Counted from the first letter of the stretch, positions 17,335 through 25,726 are shown. The stretch is 64,000 bases of DNA from Verminephrobacter eiseniae EF01-2 (GCF_000015565.1 NC_008786.1:124001-188000), one strand, 5' to 3'. The notes: a model not told the origin generated them from the letters alone. Made by a program: numbers and translations.

Positions 17335-18295
17335 GTCGCACCCCGACCCGGGGGTCGAGCAGCGCGTAGACCGCGTCGACGACCAGGTTGACAGCCACGA
17401 AGGCCACGCCGATGAACAGCACCAGGCCCTGCAAGGTAACGAAGTCGCGCTGCGTGATGGCCTCGATCAACAGCCGGCCCAGACCGGGCAACGCGAACAG
17501 CGTCTCGATGATCACCGCGCCGCCGATCAGATGGCCGACATTGATGCCCAGCACGGTGATCAGGCTGAACGACGAGGGCCGCAGCGCGTGGCGGAGCAGT
17601 ATCTGGCGCTCCGACAGGCCCTTGGCGCGCGCCACGGTGATGTATGGCGCGCGCAAGGTGCTGGCAATGTCGCTGCGCAGCAGGCGCAGGTAGATCGGCG
17701 CCTCCACCAGCGCCAGCGTCGCTGCGGGCAGGGCCAGCGAGTGGATGCTGGCCAGCGGCTCGGCGCCGAACGGCACATAGCCGGTGGCAGGAAACCAGCG
17801 CAGCCAGATGGCGAACAGCAAGATCAGCAGCAGCCCCAGCACGAAATGCGGCACCGCCAGCACGCCGAAGGCGCCGCCCGAGAGCCAGCGGTCGACCCGG
17901 CGGCCCGCATTGCTGCCAGCCCAGATGCCCAGCGGCAGCGCGATCAGCAGCGCCAACACCTGCGCCAGCAGCATCAGCAGGATCGACACCGGCAGCCGGT
18001 GCGTGATGGCGGCGCTGACCGATTCACCGCTCAGCGGCGACCGGCCCAGGTCACCCTGCAGTGCGTTGCCGAGCCAGCCCAGAAAGCGCAGGTGCATCGG
18101 CAGGTCCAGCCCCAGCGCATGCTGCAGGCGCGCGATCTCCTCGGGGCGGGCGTTGTCGCTGAGCATCGCATCGACCACCGAGCCGGGCAGCAGTTCCAGC
18201 ATCGAAAAGGTGGCCACGCTCAGCAGCGCAAGCACGATCAGCACATGGCCTGCGCGGCCGAGCAGACCCCGGAGCGTGGCGCGCAACGGCGCCAT
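17324..18295 (-). CDS. ABC transporter permease (DppB type)
   Basis: A 323-residue permease with about six membrane segments and the EAA loop VARAKGLSERQILLRHALRP (about 218-237). I choose MAPLRATLRG at 18295 because this gives the family's usual length and N-terminus. The frame stays open upstream to an ATG at 18670 through the six 60-bp repeats, which would add 125 residues of AARPPEGAHTAAEGEGTPVR repeats. No good ribosome binding site is seen at either start, so the longer form cannot be excluded. It is the first gene of the transporter block; a LacI-type operator lies at 18691-18706. Confidence 0.85.
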   Translation of the reverse strand: MAPLRATLRGLLGRAGHVLIVLALLSVATFSMLELLPGSVVDAMLSDNARPEEIARLQHALGLDLPMHLRFLGWLGNALQGDLGRSPLSGESVSAAITHRLPVSILLMLLAQVLALLIALPLGIWAGSNAGRRVDRWLSGGAFGVLAVPHFVLGLLLILLFAIWLRWFPATGYVPFGAEPLASIHSLALPAATLALVEAPIYLRLLRSDIASTLRAPYITVARAKGLSERQILLRHALRPSSFSLITVLGINVGHLIGGAVIIETLFALPGLGRLLIEAITQRDFVTLQGLVLFIGVAFVAVNLVVDAVYALLDPRVGVRHAR

Positions 18296-18310
18296 CGCGG
18301 ACGCGCCCAC

Positions 18311-18670
18311 CGGGGTGCCTTCGCCTCCGGCTGCGGTATGAGCGCCTTCGGGCGGCCGTGCGGCGCGCACCGGGGTGCCTTCGCCTTCGGCTGCGGCATG
18401 AGCGCCTTCGGGCGACCGTGCGGCGCGCACTGGGGTGCCTTCGCCTTCGGCTGCGGTATGAGCGCCTTCGGGCGGCCGGGCGGCGCGCACCGGGGTGCCT
18501 TCGCCTTCGGCTACGGTATGAGCGCCTTCGGGCGGCCGGGCGGCGCGCACCGGGGTGCCTTCGCCTCCGGCTGCGGTATGAGCGCCTTCGGGCGGCCGGG
18601 CGGCGCGCACTGGAATACCTTCGCCTTCGGCTGCGGTATGAGCGCCTTCGGGCGGCCGTGCGGCGCTCAT
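18311..18670. repeat. six-copy array of a 60-bp repeat
   Basis: Six contiguous units with a period of exactly 60 bases (18311, 18371, 18431, 18491, 18551, 18611). Each unit contains ATGAGCGCCTTCGGGCGGCC or a close variant, and units differ at a few positions. There are no unique spacers, so it is not a CRISPR array. On the plus strand each unit reads GAFAFGCGMSAFGRPGGAHR. On the minus strand it is in frame with the dppB-like gene. It separates the operator from the permease start. Confidence 0.95.
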
Positions 18671-18690
18671 GCTGCTGGCCTAGGCCGACG

Positions 18691-18706
18691 CATGAATCGT
18701 TTCATG
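18691..18706. promoter_or_regulatory. LacI-family operator upstream of the ABC/catabolic block
   Basis: The palindrome CATGAATCGTTTCATG has six-base arms and the core TGAATCGTTTCA. It lies on the 5' side of the minus-strand transporter block and matches the palindromes at 19743 and 21508. The nearby LacI-family protein (20204-21247) is the obvious candidate binder. Confidence 0.7.
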
Positions 18707-18796
18707 GCCATGCCGAAAGAAAGGCGCGGCGGCGCGTGGCGGGGCGGCTCCAAGGCGGGTCTCCGGTCGGCTGGGTCGGCTCGGGTCCAGGCGGCC

Positions 18797-19639
18797 TCAG
18801 CCCCCGGAGCTATCGGGCTTCAGGCCGGGCGACGGGGCATTGCCGGCGGTGGTGCCCGCATCCACCGGCAAGATCACGCCCGTGACCCAGCGCGCTTCGT
18901 CGCTGGCCAGGTAGGCCACGGCCTGGCCCACATCCCAGCCCGAGCCCTCGGTCTGCAACAGCGAGCGCTTGCGCCGCTGCTCGCGCACCTCGGGCGTCAT
19001 CCGGTCGGCAACCATCGGCGTGTAGACCATGCCCGGCGCAACGCAGTTGACGCGAATGCCTTCGCGCCCATGGTGCGCCGCCATCGCGCGGGTCATATTG
19101 ATCACCGCGCCCTTGGAGGTGGGGTACAGCAGCGCCGGCGTGCCGCCGATCAGCCCGGCAATGGAGGCGATGTTCACGATGGCGCCGGCGCCGAGCTTGC
19201 GCATCTCCGGGATCGCGTACCTGGCCATCAGCATCATCGAGGTGACATTCACGCGCAGCGCCCGCTCCCATTGCGCGATGTCCAAATCGACGGCGTTGCC
19301 GGCCGGCCCGCCGATGCCGACGTTATTGACCAGAATGTCGACACGGCCCCAGGCTTGCACGGCAATGGCAACGGCCTGGCGGCAGGGTTCGGCCTCGGCG
19401 ACATCGATCTGCGCGCAGATGGCGCTGCCGCCTTCGTCGGCAATCATTCGCTCGGTCTCGCGGGCCGCGTCGAGCCGGGCATCGAGCAGCAGCACTTGCG
19501 CGCCACGACGCGCCAGCAAGATGGCAGCGGCACGGCCATTGCCGATCTCCGAACTGCGCGAGCCAGCGCCCGTCACGATGGCGACGCGGCCGGCCAGACT
19601 GCTGCTGGCCGGTTCGGCATGGGTGCGTTGTTGGTTCAT
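18797..19639 (-). CDS. SDR-family oxidoreductase
   Basis: A 280-residue classical short-chain dehydrogenase. The nucleotide-binding TGAGSRSSEIGNG (about 25-37) is a spaced variant of TGxxxGIG. NNVG follows, and the catalytic Tyr-Lys pair is in YPTSKGA, with VNCVAPGMVYTPM after it. The start MNQQRTHAEP is preferred over longer frames. The end, KPDSSGG, is a short extra tail. Its promoter region carries a perfect LacI-type palindrome, so it probably belongs to the same regulon as the transporter block and could act on the same substrate. The substrate is unknown. Confidence 0.88.
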   Translation of the reverse strand: MNQQRTHAEPASSSLAGRVAIVTGAGSRSSEIGNGRAAAILLARRGAQVLLLDARLDAARETERMIADEGGSAICAQIDVAEAEPCRQAVAIAVQAWGRVDILVNNVGIGGPAGNAVDLDIAQWERALRVNVTSMMLMARYAIPEMRKLGAGAIVNIASIAGLIGGTPALLYPTSKGAVINMTRAMAAHHGREGIRVNCVAPGMVYTPMVADRMTPEVREQRRKRSLLQTEGSGWDVGQAVAYLASDEARWVTGVILPVDAGTTAGNAPSPGLKPDSSGG

Positions 19640-19742
19640 GGGCACAAGCGGCAAAGCTCCAGGACAGGGACGAGCGCAGATGGCGCCCGGTGCCGTCAAG
19701 CGTAGTGGCCGGGACAGAAAACCGGCACAGTACTTTCCCGAA

Positions 19743-19754
19743 TGAAACGTTTCA
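19743..19754. promoter_or_regulatory. LacI-family operator upstream of the SDR gene
   Basis: A perfect 12-base palindrome, TGAAACGTTTCA, about 105 bases upstream of the SDR start. Only two positions differ from the palindrome upstream of the Bug gene at 21510 and one from that upstream of the ABC block. Its position suits repression of the SDR promoter. Confidence 0.7.
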
Positions 19755-19865
19755 CCACAGGAGGAACGAGACCGATGCCGGCCCATGCAGCGCCGACCAG
19801 CGCCCACCAGCGCACTGGCGCTCAAAGTGACGAATCCCGACACGATCGAGGCTGGGCGCCACAGG

Positions 19866-20031
19866 CCAGTGTCGTGTCACCGATCAAATGTCGTAGGCTG
19901 CGCGCAGCCATCGGAGCGCAGCGCAAGGCGCATCGCTTGCCCATACCGAGCTGTATTGGCAAGCGATGCAACGCCGCGATGCGCTTCGATGGCCAGCGCA
20001 GACCGACAGATGATCCGTGACGCGACACTAG
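19866..20031. mobile_element. 166-bp MITE, copy 1 (diverged)
   Basis: Same length and sequence family as the copies at 41614 and 42212, but with several changes in the terminal repeats (left end reads AGTGTCGTGTCACCGATCA). The whole element is an imperfect palindrome with arms of about 80 bases. It codes for nothing. Confidence 0.85.
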
Positions 20032-20203
20032 CCGCACGGGCCAGCCCCTCGGCGCAAACGACGCAGCGCATCCCGACCTGCGCGCAGGGCGCTGCGCGGC
20101 TACCGGCACCCAGCGCATGGAAGCGGCAAACGACGGGTGCATCAGGGCGCATCAGGGCGCGGCGGGATGGCTGCGCGCTTCGCGTTTGACCGAAGCGCGC
20201 GGC

Positions 20204-21247
20204 TCACCGCGTGCGCGGCGCGGTGGCTGGAGCCGGGCCGCATGACCCGCGCAGCGTGAATATCGTCGGCACCACCACGCGGCGCGGCGCGGCGGCGCGG
20301 CCCTCGCGTATCCGGGTCAGCAGCAGCGCCGTGCTTTCCCGCACTGCGGCGTCGAGGTCGACGGTCACGCTGCTGATGCGCGGTTGGTGGCTGCGCGCAA
20401 AATCCGGCTCGCCCGTCGAGACCACCGAGATGTCGCGCGGAATGCGCAGGCCCTGCGCCCTGATGGCGTTGAGCACATCGGCCAGCACGCTGGTGCCGAG
20501 CGTGAGCAGCGCCGTGGGACGCGCCGGCCGCTGCAACAGTTCATGCACCAGATCGAACGCCGGCGCGGTGGAGGCGGGCAGCAAGACTTGCAGGTCGGCC
20601 CGGGCCGGCAGCCCGCGCGCCGCAAAGCCGGCCTGGTAGCCCTCGATGCGCCGGAGCATGGGCCGGGTCTGCGTGCCCGAGATCACGAGGGCGATCTCGC
20701 GGTGTCCTTGGTCGATCAGGTGCTCCATGGCCTGCTGGACCGCCGGCGCATGGTCGAACAGCACCAGGTCCTGGTTCACATTCATGTCGCGGTCGAGAAT
20801 CACGGCCGGCAGGTCGATCTTCTGCACCGCCGCCAGCACGCTGGCGTTGCGCTCGTTGCCGGGGGCGATGATGATGCCGTCCATGCGCCGGCTCTGGAAC
20901 ATCGAGAGGATCTCCAACTCCCACTCGGGGTTGTTCAGGCTGTTGGCCAGCAGCACCATGTAGCCGTTGGCGCGAAACCGCTCCTCGTAGATGCGGTAGA
21001 GATTGGCGTACAGCGGGTTGGTCACGTCGGTGAACATGCAGCCTATCGTGCGCGAGGAGCGCGAGCGCAGCGTCTGCGCCGCGTGGTTCAAGCGGTAGTC
21101 CAGTTCGGCAATGGCGTGCAGCACGCGCTGGCGCAGTTCGGGGCTGACGTTCTCGACCTTGTTGATCACACGCGATACGCTGCCCAGCGAGACGCCGGCG
21201 CGCGTTGCAACATCCTTGATGCCGGGTTTGTCGGCTTTCGGCTTCAT
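20204..21247 (-). CDS. LacI-family transcriptional repressor
   Basis: A 347-residue LacI/GalR protein. The N-terminal helix-turn-helix reads IKDVATRAGVSLGSVSRVINK (about residues 9-29, with the hinge ending in LRSRSSRTIG). The periplasmic-binding-like effector domain runs from about residue 65. The start MKPKADKPG places the helix-turn-helix at the usual distance. Palindromes of the TGAAwCGwTTCA type, as LacI proteins bind, lie near the SDR gene, upstream of the ABC block and upstream of the divergent Bug gene. It is therefore likely the local repressor of the amine/peptide uptake and degradation genes. The inducer is not known. Confidence 0.9.
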   Translation of the reverse strand: MKPKADKPGIKDVATRAGVSLGSVSRVINKVENVSPELRQRVLHAIAELDYRLNHAAQTLRSRSSRTIGCMFTDVTNPLYANLYRIYEERFRANGYMVLLANSLNNPEWELEILSMFQSRRMDGIIIAPGNERNASVLAAVQKIDLPAVILDRDMNVNQDLVLFDHAPAVQQAMEHLIDQGHREIALVISGTQTRPMLRRIEGYQAGFAARGLPARADLQVLLPASTAPAFDLVHELLQRPARPTALLTLGTSVLADVLNAIRAQGLRIPRDISVVSTGEPDFARSHQPRISSVTVDLDAAVRESTALLLTRIREGRAAAPRRVVVPTIFTLRGSCGPAPATAPRTR

Positions 21248-21474
21248 GGCAAAACGGCTTGCTTCTTCTCGTTGGTCGTTGAACCTGTTTTCATCATCCC
21301 GCTTGTCGGCTGTCGGCTGTCGGTTCGGCGGCCATCTTACGCGACCTGTTTGCCGCCGGCGCCGGCGGCTTGCCGGGCAGAGCACAGCCAGGGCAAAGGA
21401 CATATTGCCGGCATGCCGCCCGGGGTTCGCGACAGCCGCGATGCGGGCGCCGACACGTACAAACCCTTGGCGCA

Positions 21475-21486
21475 TGAATCGATCCA
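21475..21486. promoter_or_regulatory. imperfect LacI-type operator
   Basis: TGAATCGATCCA differs by one base from the perfect palindrome 35 bases downstream. It may be a second, weaker site, giving two sites for cooperative binding between the divergent genes. Confidence 0.45.
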
Positions 21487-21507
21487 CACCCTATGATGCG
21501 CCTCACT

Positions 21508-21523
21508 GATGAATCGATTCATC
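21508..21523. promoter_or_regulatory. LacI-family operator upstream of the Bug gene
   Basis: A perfect 16-base palindrome, GATGAATCGATTCATC, 54 bases upstream of the Bug start codon and about 260 bases from the lacI-type start. It shares the TGAA....TTCA arms with the other two sites. Confidence 0.75.
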
Positions 21524-21576
21524 CTCATCCAATACCCCGCCATGACCCCGCCATGACCCCACCATGGAGACCATGG

Positions 21577-22662
21577 ATGAATGAGCAAGCGCCAGTCATG
21601 CCGCCAGAGGCCAGATCGCGCCAAGGCGGGGCGGCCACCTCGCGCCGCAGTCTTTTGCTGAGCCTGGCCGGAGGACTGGCGGGCATCGGCGCCCGCTGGA
21701 GCACCTTCGGCTTCGGTGTGAGCGCCTTCGGGTGGCCACGCGGCGCCCACGCGCAGCCGGGCAGCTATCCACAGCGACCGCTGCGTTTGGTGCTGGGCTT
21801 TCCGCCCGGCGGCGCCACCGACCACTCGGCCCGGCTGGTGGCGCTGAAGATGGCCGAACTGCTCGGGCAGGCGATCGTGGTCGAGAACCGGCCGGGCGCG
21901 TCCGGGAACATTGCGGCCGAGCATGTCGCGCGCAGCGCACCGGATGGATACACGCTGTTTTATACGACCAGCACCGTGCATGGAATCAACCCCCATGTCC
22001 ATGCCAGGCTGCCCTATGACCCGGTGGCCGACTTTGCGCCTGTGCTGTACGTCAGTCGCACGATGCTGGTGCTGTTGGCGCGCAATGGACTGGACGTGAA
22101 ATCGGTGCCGGACTTGGTGGCGCTGGCCAAGTCCCGGCCGGGCAAGCTCAGCTACGCATCGGCCGGATTGGGCAGCACCCAGCATCTGGCGGGGGCCTTG
22201 TTCTGTCGCCAGACCGGCATCGATGCGCTGCATGTTCCGTACAAGGGAAGTTCGCCGGCCCTGACGGACCTGATGTCGGGGCAGGTGGATTGCACGATCG
22301 ACACCCTGTCGGCGTCGTTGCCGTTCATTCGCGGTGGCAAATTGAACGCGCTGGCGGTCAGCGGCCTCGACCGCTCGCCGGCACTGCCGCAGTTGCCCAC
22401 CATGGCCGCGTCGGGTGTCAAGGACTACGCCGTGTCGGCCTGGGGCGGATTGCTGGCGCCCAAGGGCACGCCGGCGGCCGTGGTGCATGTGCTCAATACC
22501 GCAGGCAATGCCGCGCTGCGCACGCCCGAACTCATCGCGCGCGCGGCCGAGTCGGGCAGCGAATTGCAGGGCGGAACACCCGAGCGCTTCGGCGCCTGGA
22601 TCGCCCAGGAACTGGCGCGCTGGAAGTTGGCGGTGGCCGCTGCCGGGGATATCGGGCAATGA
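21577..22662 (+). CDS. Bug/TctC-family periplasmic solute receptor with repeat insertion in the signal region
   Basis: A 361-residue Bug receptor. The start MNEQAPVMPP follows GGAG (21566-21569) with seven-base spacing. The N-terminus has a twin-arginine-like SRRSLLLSLAGG, and the mature part shows the family features LVLGFPPGGATD, VVENRPGASGNIA and APDGYTL. Between the hydrophobic core and the cleavage site AHAQ lies an extra WSTFGFGVSAFGWPRGA, encoded by a copy of the dispersed repeat. The stop overlaps the next gene start (ATGA), a ligase fragment. Bug receptors bind carboxylates. Its promoter carries a LacI-type palindrome. Confidence 0.88.
   Translation: MNEQAPVMPPEARSRQGGAATSRRSLLLSLAGGLAGIGARWSTFGFGVSAFGWPRGAHAQPGSYPQRPLRLVLGFPPGGATDHSARLVALKMAELLGQAIVVENRPGASGNIAAEHVARSAPDGYTLFYTTSTVHGINPHVHARLPYDPVADFAPVLYVSRTMLVLLARNGLDVKSVPDLVALAKSRPGKLSYASAGLGSTQHLAGALFCRQTGIDALHVPYKGSSPALTDLMSGQVDCTIDTLSASLPFIRGGKLNALAVSGLDRSPALPQLPTMAASGVKDYAVSAWGGLLAPKGTPAAVVHVLNTAGNAALRTPELIARAAESGSELQGGTPERFGAWIAQELARWKLAVAAAGDIGQ
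21697..21749 (+). repeat. single copy of the SAFGRPGGAH repeat inside the Bug gene
   Basis: A 53-bp copy from TGGAGCACCTTCGG to GGCGCCCA. It is three bases shorter than the copy in the ABC ATPase gene and six shorter than the array form, so the differences are multiples of three. It is read as WSTFGFGVSAFGWPRGA. Confidence 0.8.
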
Positions 22663-23547
22663 ACGGGCCAGCACCCACCCGGACATGCTCCGCGCTGGCC
22701 CGGCAGGCGCACCAGGGCGGCTGCATCGGCGAGATGATCCGCACCGCCATCGGCCGCTTTCCGCAGCGCGTGGCCTTTATCGATGCCGGGCGTGAGATCG
22801 ACTATGCGGCGCTGGGCCGTCTTATCGGGCAAACGATGGCTGCGCTGCGCCGGCTCGGATTGCAGCGCGGCGACGGCGTGATGCAACTGTCCGGCAACCG
22901 CGTCGAGGTGTTCGTCGTGATGGCGGCGGCCTACCTGATGGGATTGCGCTCGGTCACGCTGCACGCGCTCGGCGGCCATGACGACCATGCCTACATCGTG
23001 GGCGATGCCGAACCCTCGGTGTTCATCACCGAAGCCGCGCACGGCAAGCAGGCACAGGCGCTGCGTGCGGCCTGCCTCGGGGTGGCGCACTGGTTCTCGC
23101 ATGACGCCTGTGCCGGGTTTGCCGACTTTCGGGCCTTGGCGGCGGCGCTGGAACCCGAGCCGCTGGTGCCCGAAGCGCAGCCCAACGACATCATCCGACT
23201 GGCCTATACCGGCGGGACGACCGGCAAGCCCAAGGGCGTGATGCTGGCCAACCGCTCGGTCTGGATGCAGGCCGTGCTGCTGATGGCGGCGCGCGGCATG
23301 CGTGCCGGAATGCGGGTTCTTTGCGCTACGCCGATCTCGTATGGCGCCGGGGCAATGATCGTTCCGACCCTTGCGTCGGGGGGCTGCTTCATTTTGCAGC
23401 GCGGCTTCGATCCCGGACAGTTCATCGATGCGCTGCAAGCACAGCGCGCCAATGCGGCCTTCCTGGTGCCGACGATGATCTACAAACTGCTGGACCATCC
23501 ACGCTGCGCCAGCGCAGACTTCTCGTCGCTGGAACTGCTTTCCTATG
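22659..23547 (+). pseudogene. acyl-CoA synthetase (AMP-binding) gene, 3' half lost
   Basis: The N-terminal 296 residues of an ANL-family acyl/aryl-CoA ligase, starting at an ATG that overlaps the Bug stop by four bases. The phosphate-binding loop YTGGTTGKPKGVML is intact. The sequence stops at SSLELLSY, where family members continue into the A5 motif and the C-terminal lid domain. An IS481-like remnant follows directly. The bases beyond that remnant are not ligase sequence, so the 3' half was lost when the island joined here, before or with the IS event. The product cannot be functional. Confidence 0.85.
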
Positions 23548-23959
23548 TGTAGCATCCCGGACGATTGCATAGACTCTAAACGCTATCCGCTGTTCATGGC
23601 CAGAGCAGTCCTGCAGGAGCTGATAGAGTCCTTGCAATCCACCCCGGGGAGTATCAAACCATGTTGATTACCCTGCACAAGAACGCCCGCACCACGCCGG
23701 CCGTGCGTGCCGAGATAGCCGCCAGTAGCCAGACCGCCAGTGTCTTGGCCCAGCGCTATGGCATCACCGAACAGACCCCACAGGTTCAACAGCCGCGAGG
23801 ACATGGAGCAGACCTTGCTGCGCTATGTGGCCTTGTACAACCACCAACTGCCGCAGTCAGCGCTGGGCAGCAAGACGCCTATGCAGGCCATGAAAGAGTG
23901 GCATCAGCAGCACCCGCATCTGTTTCACAAGCGGCCATATGATCGTCCGGGATGCGACA
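23548..23959 (+). mobile_element. internally deleted IS481-family element
   Basis: A 412-bp element with imperfect terminal inverted repeats: left TGTAGCATCCCGGACGAT, right end as reverse complement TGTCGCATCCCGGACGAT. A perfect 6-base target duplication CCTATG flanks it (23542-23547 and 23960-23965). Only the first 39 residues of the transposase (MLITLHKNARTTPAVRAEI) and about 60 C-terminal residues (RYVALYNHQLPQSALG) remain, in different frames. It is a non-autonomous derivative that could move only with a transposase supplied elsewhere. Confidence 0.85.
23661..23941 (+). pseudogene. IS481-family transposase remnant
   Basis: It starts MLITLHKNARTTPAVRAEI and reads to GITEQT, the N-terminal helix-turn-helix region. 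It then jumps without the DDE core to the C-terminal part (EDMEQTLLRYVALYNHQ ... KEWHQQHPHLFHKRPYD). A deletion joined the two parts out of frame, so no functional transposase is made. Confidence 0.8.
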
Positions 23960-23962
23960 CCT

Positions 23963-24853
23963 ATGCAACCTTTCTCAATCACGCTTTTCGCAACCACCGG
24001 TGATCCCGAAGGCATTCGCCACCTCGACAAGTCGAACTGGTCAGGCCACGGCGTCGTCTTCAACAGGAAGATCTTCCACCTGTTGAAGCAGGAACCGGGC
24101 TTCTCCCAGGCCGGTATCTACATCCTGGTGGGCAATGCTGCCGAAGAGACGATCTACATCGGCGAGGCTGATCCCGTCGGCGACCGCTTGAAGAATCACG
24201 TCTCGAACAAGGAGAGATGGGTCTGGGGCGTCTACTTCTTCGACCGCAACCACAAGATCGGCAAGACGGAAGTTCAGTACCTGGAGTCGGCATTGGTAGC
24301 TCTGGCCAAGAAGCACGACCGGGCCATTCTTCTGAACAAGAACAACCCAACTGCTCCGACGATGGCCCCCGCAGCAAAGGCCACGGCCGAGGCATTCCTG
24401 GTCGACATGTTGCTGATCCTGCCGATGCTTGGAATCAACGCCTTCACGCCGCCCAAGCAGGACGACCCGAGCGATCAGGTACAGCCAGTCGGTTCTGAGA
24501 GCGACAAGTTCGACACCATCGTTGTCCCGGCACGCGAGGAAGGGTTCAAGCAACGCTTTCTGAACGAGCACTGCTGGTTCGCTGTGCGGATCAATGCGAA
24601 GCACATCTCGAAACTGAAGTTCATCGCGGCCTATCAGGTCGCCCCTGTTGCTGCCATCACCCACATCGCCGAGATTGACGCCATCGTTCCGTACAACGAC
24701 ACGGGCAAGTACATGATCAAGTTCAAAGGGGCGGCAACGGCCATTGTTCCGATCCCGCGCCCGGAGAGCAGCGAGGTCAACATGCAGTCGTCGCGCTACG
24801 CGCTTCGAGACAAGTTGCTGGCAGCGAAGAACCTGGATCAGGTGTGGGCGTGA
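23963..24853 (+). CDS. GIY-YIG nuclease family protein
   Basis: A 296-residue protein with a GIY-YIG module near the N-terminus: GIYILVG at about residue 51, TIYIGEAD at about 63, and a basic GDRLKNHV after it. A central glutamine/aspartate-rich linker leads to a C-terminal region (about 190-280) with SRYALRDKLLAA near the end, resembling the DUF4357-type arrangement. The start ATG lies in the target duplication of the IS481 remnant, so the original promoter has been separated from the gene. It is followed by an unknown gene and a convergent DUF488 gene. A role in defence or DNA modification is inference from context. Confidence 0.75.
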   Translation: MQPFSITLFATTGDPEGIRHLDKSNWSGHGVVFNRKIFHLLKQEPGFSQAGIYILVGNAAEETIYIGEADPVGDRLKNHVSNKERWVWGVYFFDRNHKIGKTEVQYLESALVALAKKHDRAILLNKNNPTAPTMAPAAKATAEAFLVDMLLILPMLGINAFTPPKQDDPSDQVQPVGSESDKFDTIVVPAREEGFKQRFLNEHCWFAVRINAKHISKLKFIAAYQVAPVAAITHIAEIDAIVPYNDTGKYMIKFKGAATAIVPIPRPESSEVNMQSSRYALRDKLLAAKNLDQVWA

Positions 24854-24923
24854 TCGTTTTTGCGTCAATGCCGATGAAAACAGGCAACGTGGATTAGTTC
24901 AAAAAAGCGAGGGGAACCGTCCA

Positions 24924-25713
24924 ATGGAGAAGATCAGAAAAGAGCGAATTCTGATTCTGGCGAAGACTTACCCCTCGCCGAGCGCGCAGTACGTCGAAAC
25001 ATCCTGCGTTGCTGGCATCAGCCAGGATGGCGCAATGCGCCGCCTCTTCCCTGTGCCGTTCCGGATGATCGAGGACGGGCAGCAGTTCAGGAAGTGGCAG
25101 TGGATCGACGTGCGCGTCGAGAAAGCCCCAAAGGATCATCGACCCGAGAGCCACAAGATCTATGTCGACACGATCAACTGCGGCGATGTGATCGACACCA
25201 AGAAGGCGTGGTCGGGCCGCTGGGAATGGTTGGAGAAGATCCCTGCGTTCGACAGCTACGACGCCATCGAAGCGACGCGGCGCGCGGACGGTCTGTCGCT
25301 CGCCCTACTGCGCCCCAAGCGGCTGATCGGTCTCGACATCTTCAAAGCTCGCAACCCGGATTGGACGGACGAAGAGCGGGAGAAGCTGCTTCAGGAGCAG
25401 ATGCAGGGCAATCTCTTCGATGAGGTCGAAGAGCGGAGGCAGGTGAAGCAGCTACGCAAGGTGCCCTTCGACTTCCACTACCGTTACGTATACGACACGC
25501 CGGAGGGCGAGAAAGAGCGAAGGCACAAGATTGTCGATTGGGAAGCCGGGGCGCTGTTCTGGAAGTGCCGCGAGAGTCACGGAACGGATTGGGAGAAGCC
25601 GTTTCGCGCCAAGCTGGAGGAAGACCTCGGCGCAAAAGACTTGATGTTCCTGATGGGCAATCAGCACCGGTTCCAAGACCAGTGGCTGATCATCAGCTTG
25701 GTCTACCCGCCTA
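24924..25713 (+). pseudogene. unknown conserved protein gene, 3' end displaced by IS630
   Basis: I do not recognise the family. The protein starts MEKIRKERILILAKTYP, is mostly soluble, and has an OB-like N-terminal half (YVETSCVAGI ... RRLFPVPF) and a charged helical middle. The IS630 element cuts it after LVYPP. Joining 24924-25713 to 26735-26775 gives 831 bases with no stop, restoring 276 residues ending RKPAEVRQGSLF. With the IS in place translation ends at 25730 after AFLI, losing only about 14 residues, so residual activity is possible. The spacing to the GIY-YIG gene suggests one transcription unit. Confidence 0.7.
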
Positions 25714-25726
25714 GAGCATTTTTGAT

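Larger units (their letters stand above)
18296..18796. other. spacer between the permease gene and the SDR gene
   Basis: The 500 bases hold the six-unit array, the operator palindrome at 18691-18706 and about 90 bases after it in which I see nothing recognisable. No independent gene is supported. Confidence 0.6.
19640..20203. other. spacer holding an operator and a MITE
   Basis: No gene is supported in this 560-base stretch. It holds the operator palindrome at 19743-19754, the 166-bp MITE at 19866-20031, and about 170 bases of GC-rich DNA with a short direct repeat (GGTGCATCAGGGCGCATCAG) next to the end of the LacI-type gene. Confidence 0.6.
21248..21576. other. divergent promoter region between lacI-type and Bug genes
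   Basis: The 330 bases hold a perfect palindrome at 21508-21523 and a half-conserved one at 21475-21486. No gene is supported; reading frames here are extensions of the flanking genes. Confidence 0.6.

Noticed and set aside
18311..18670. Six regular repeats that could be taken for a CRISPR array
   Set aside because: The units are contiguous 60-mers without unique spacers, and no cas genes are near.
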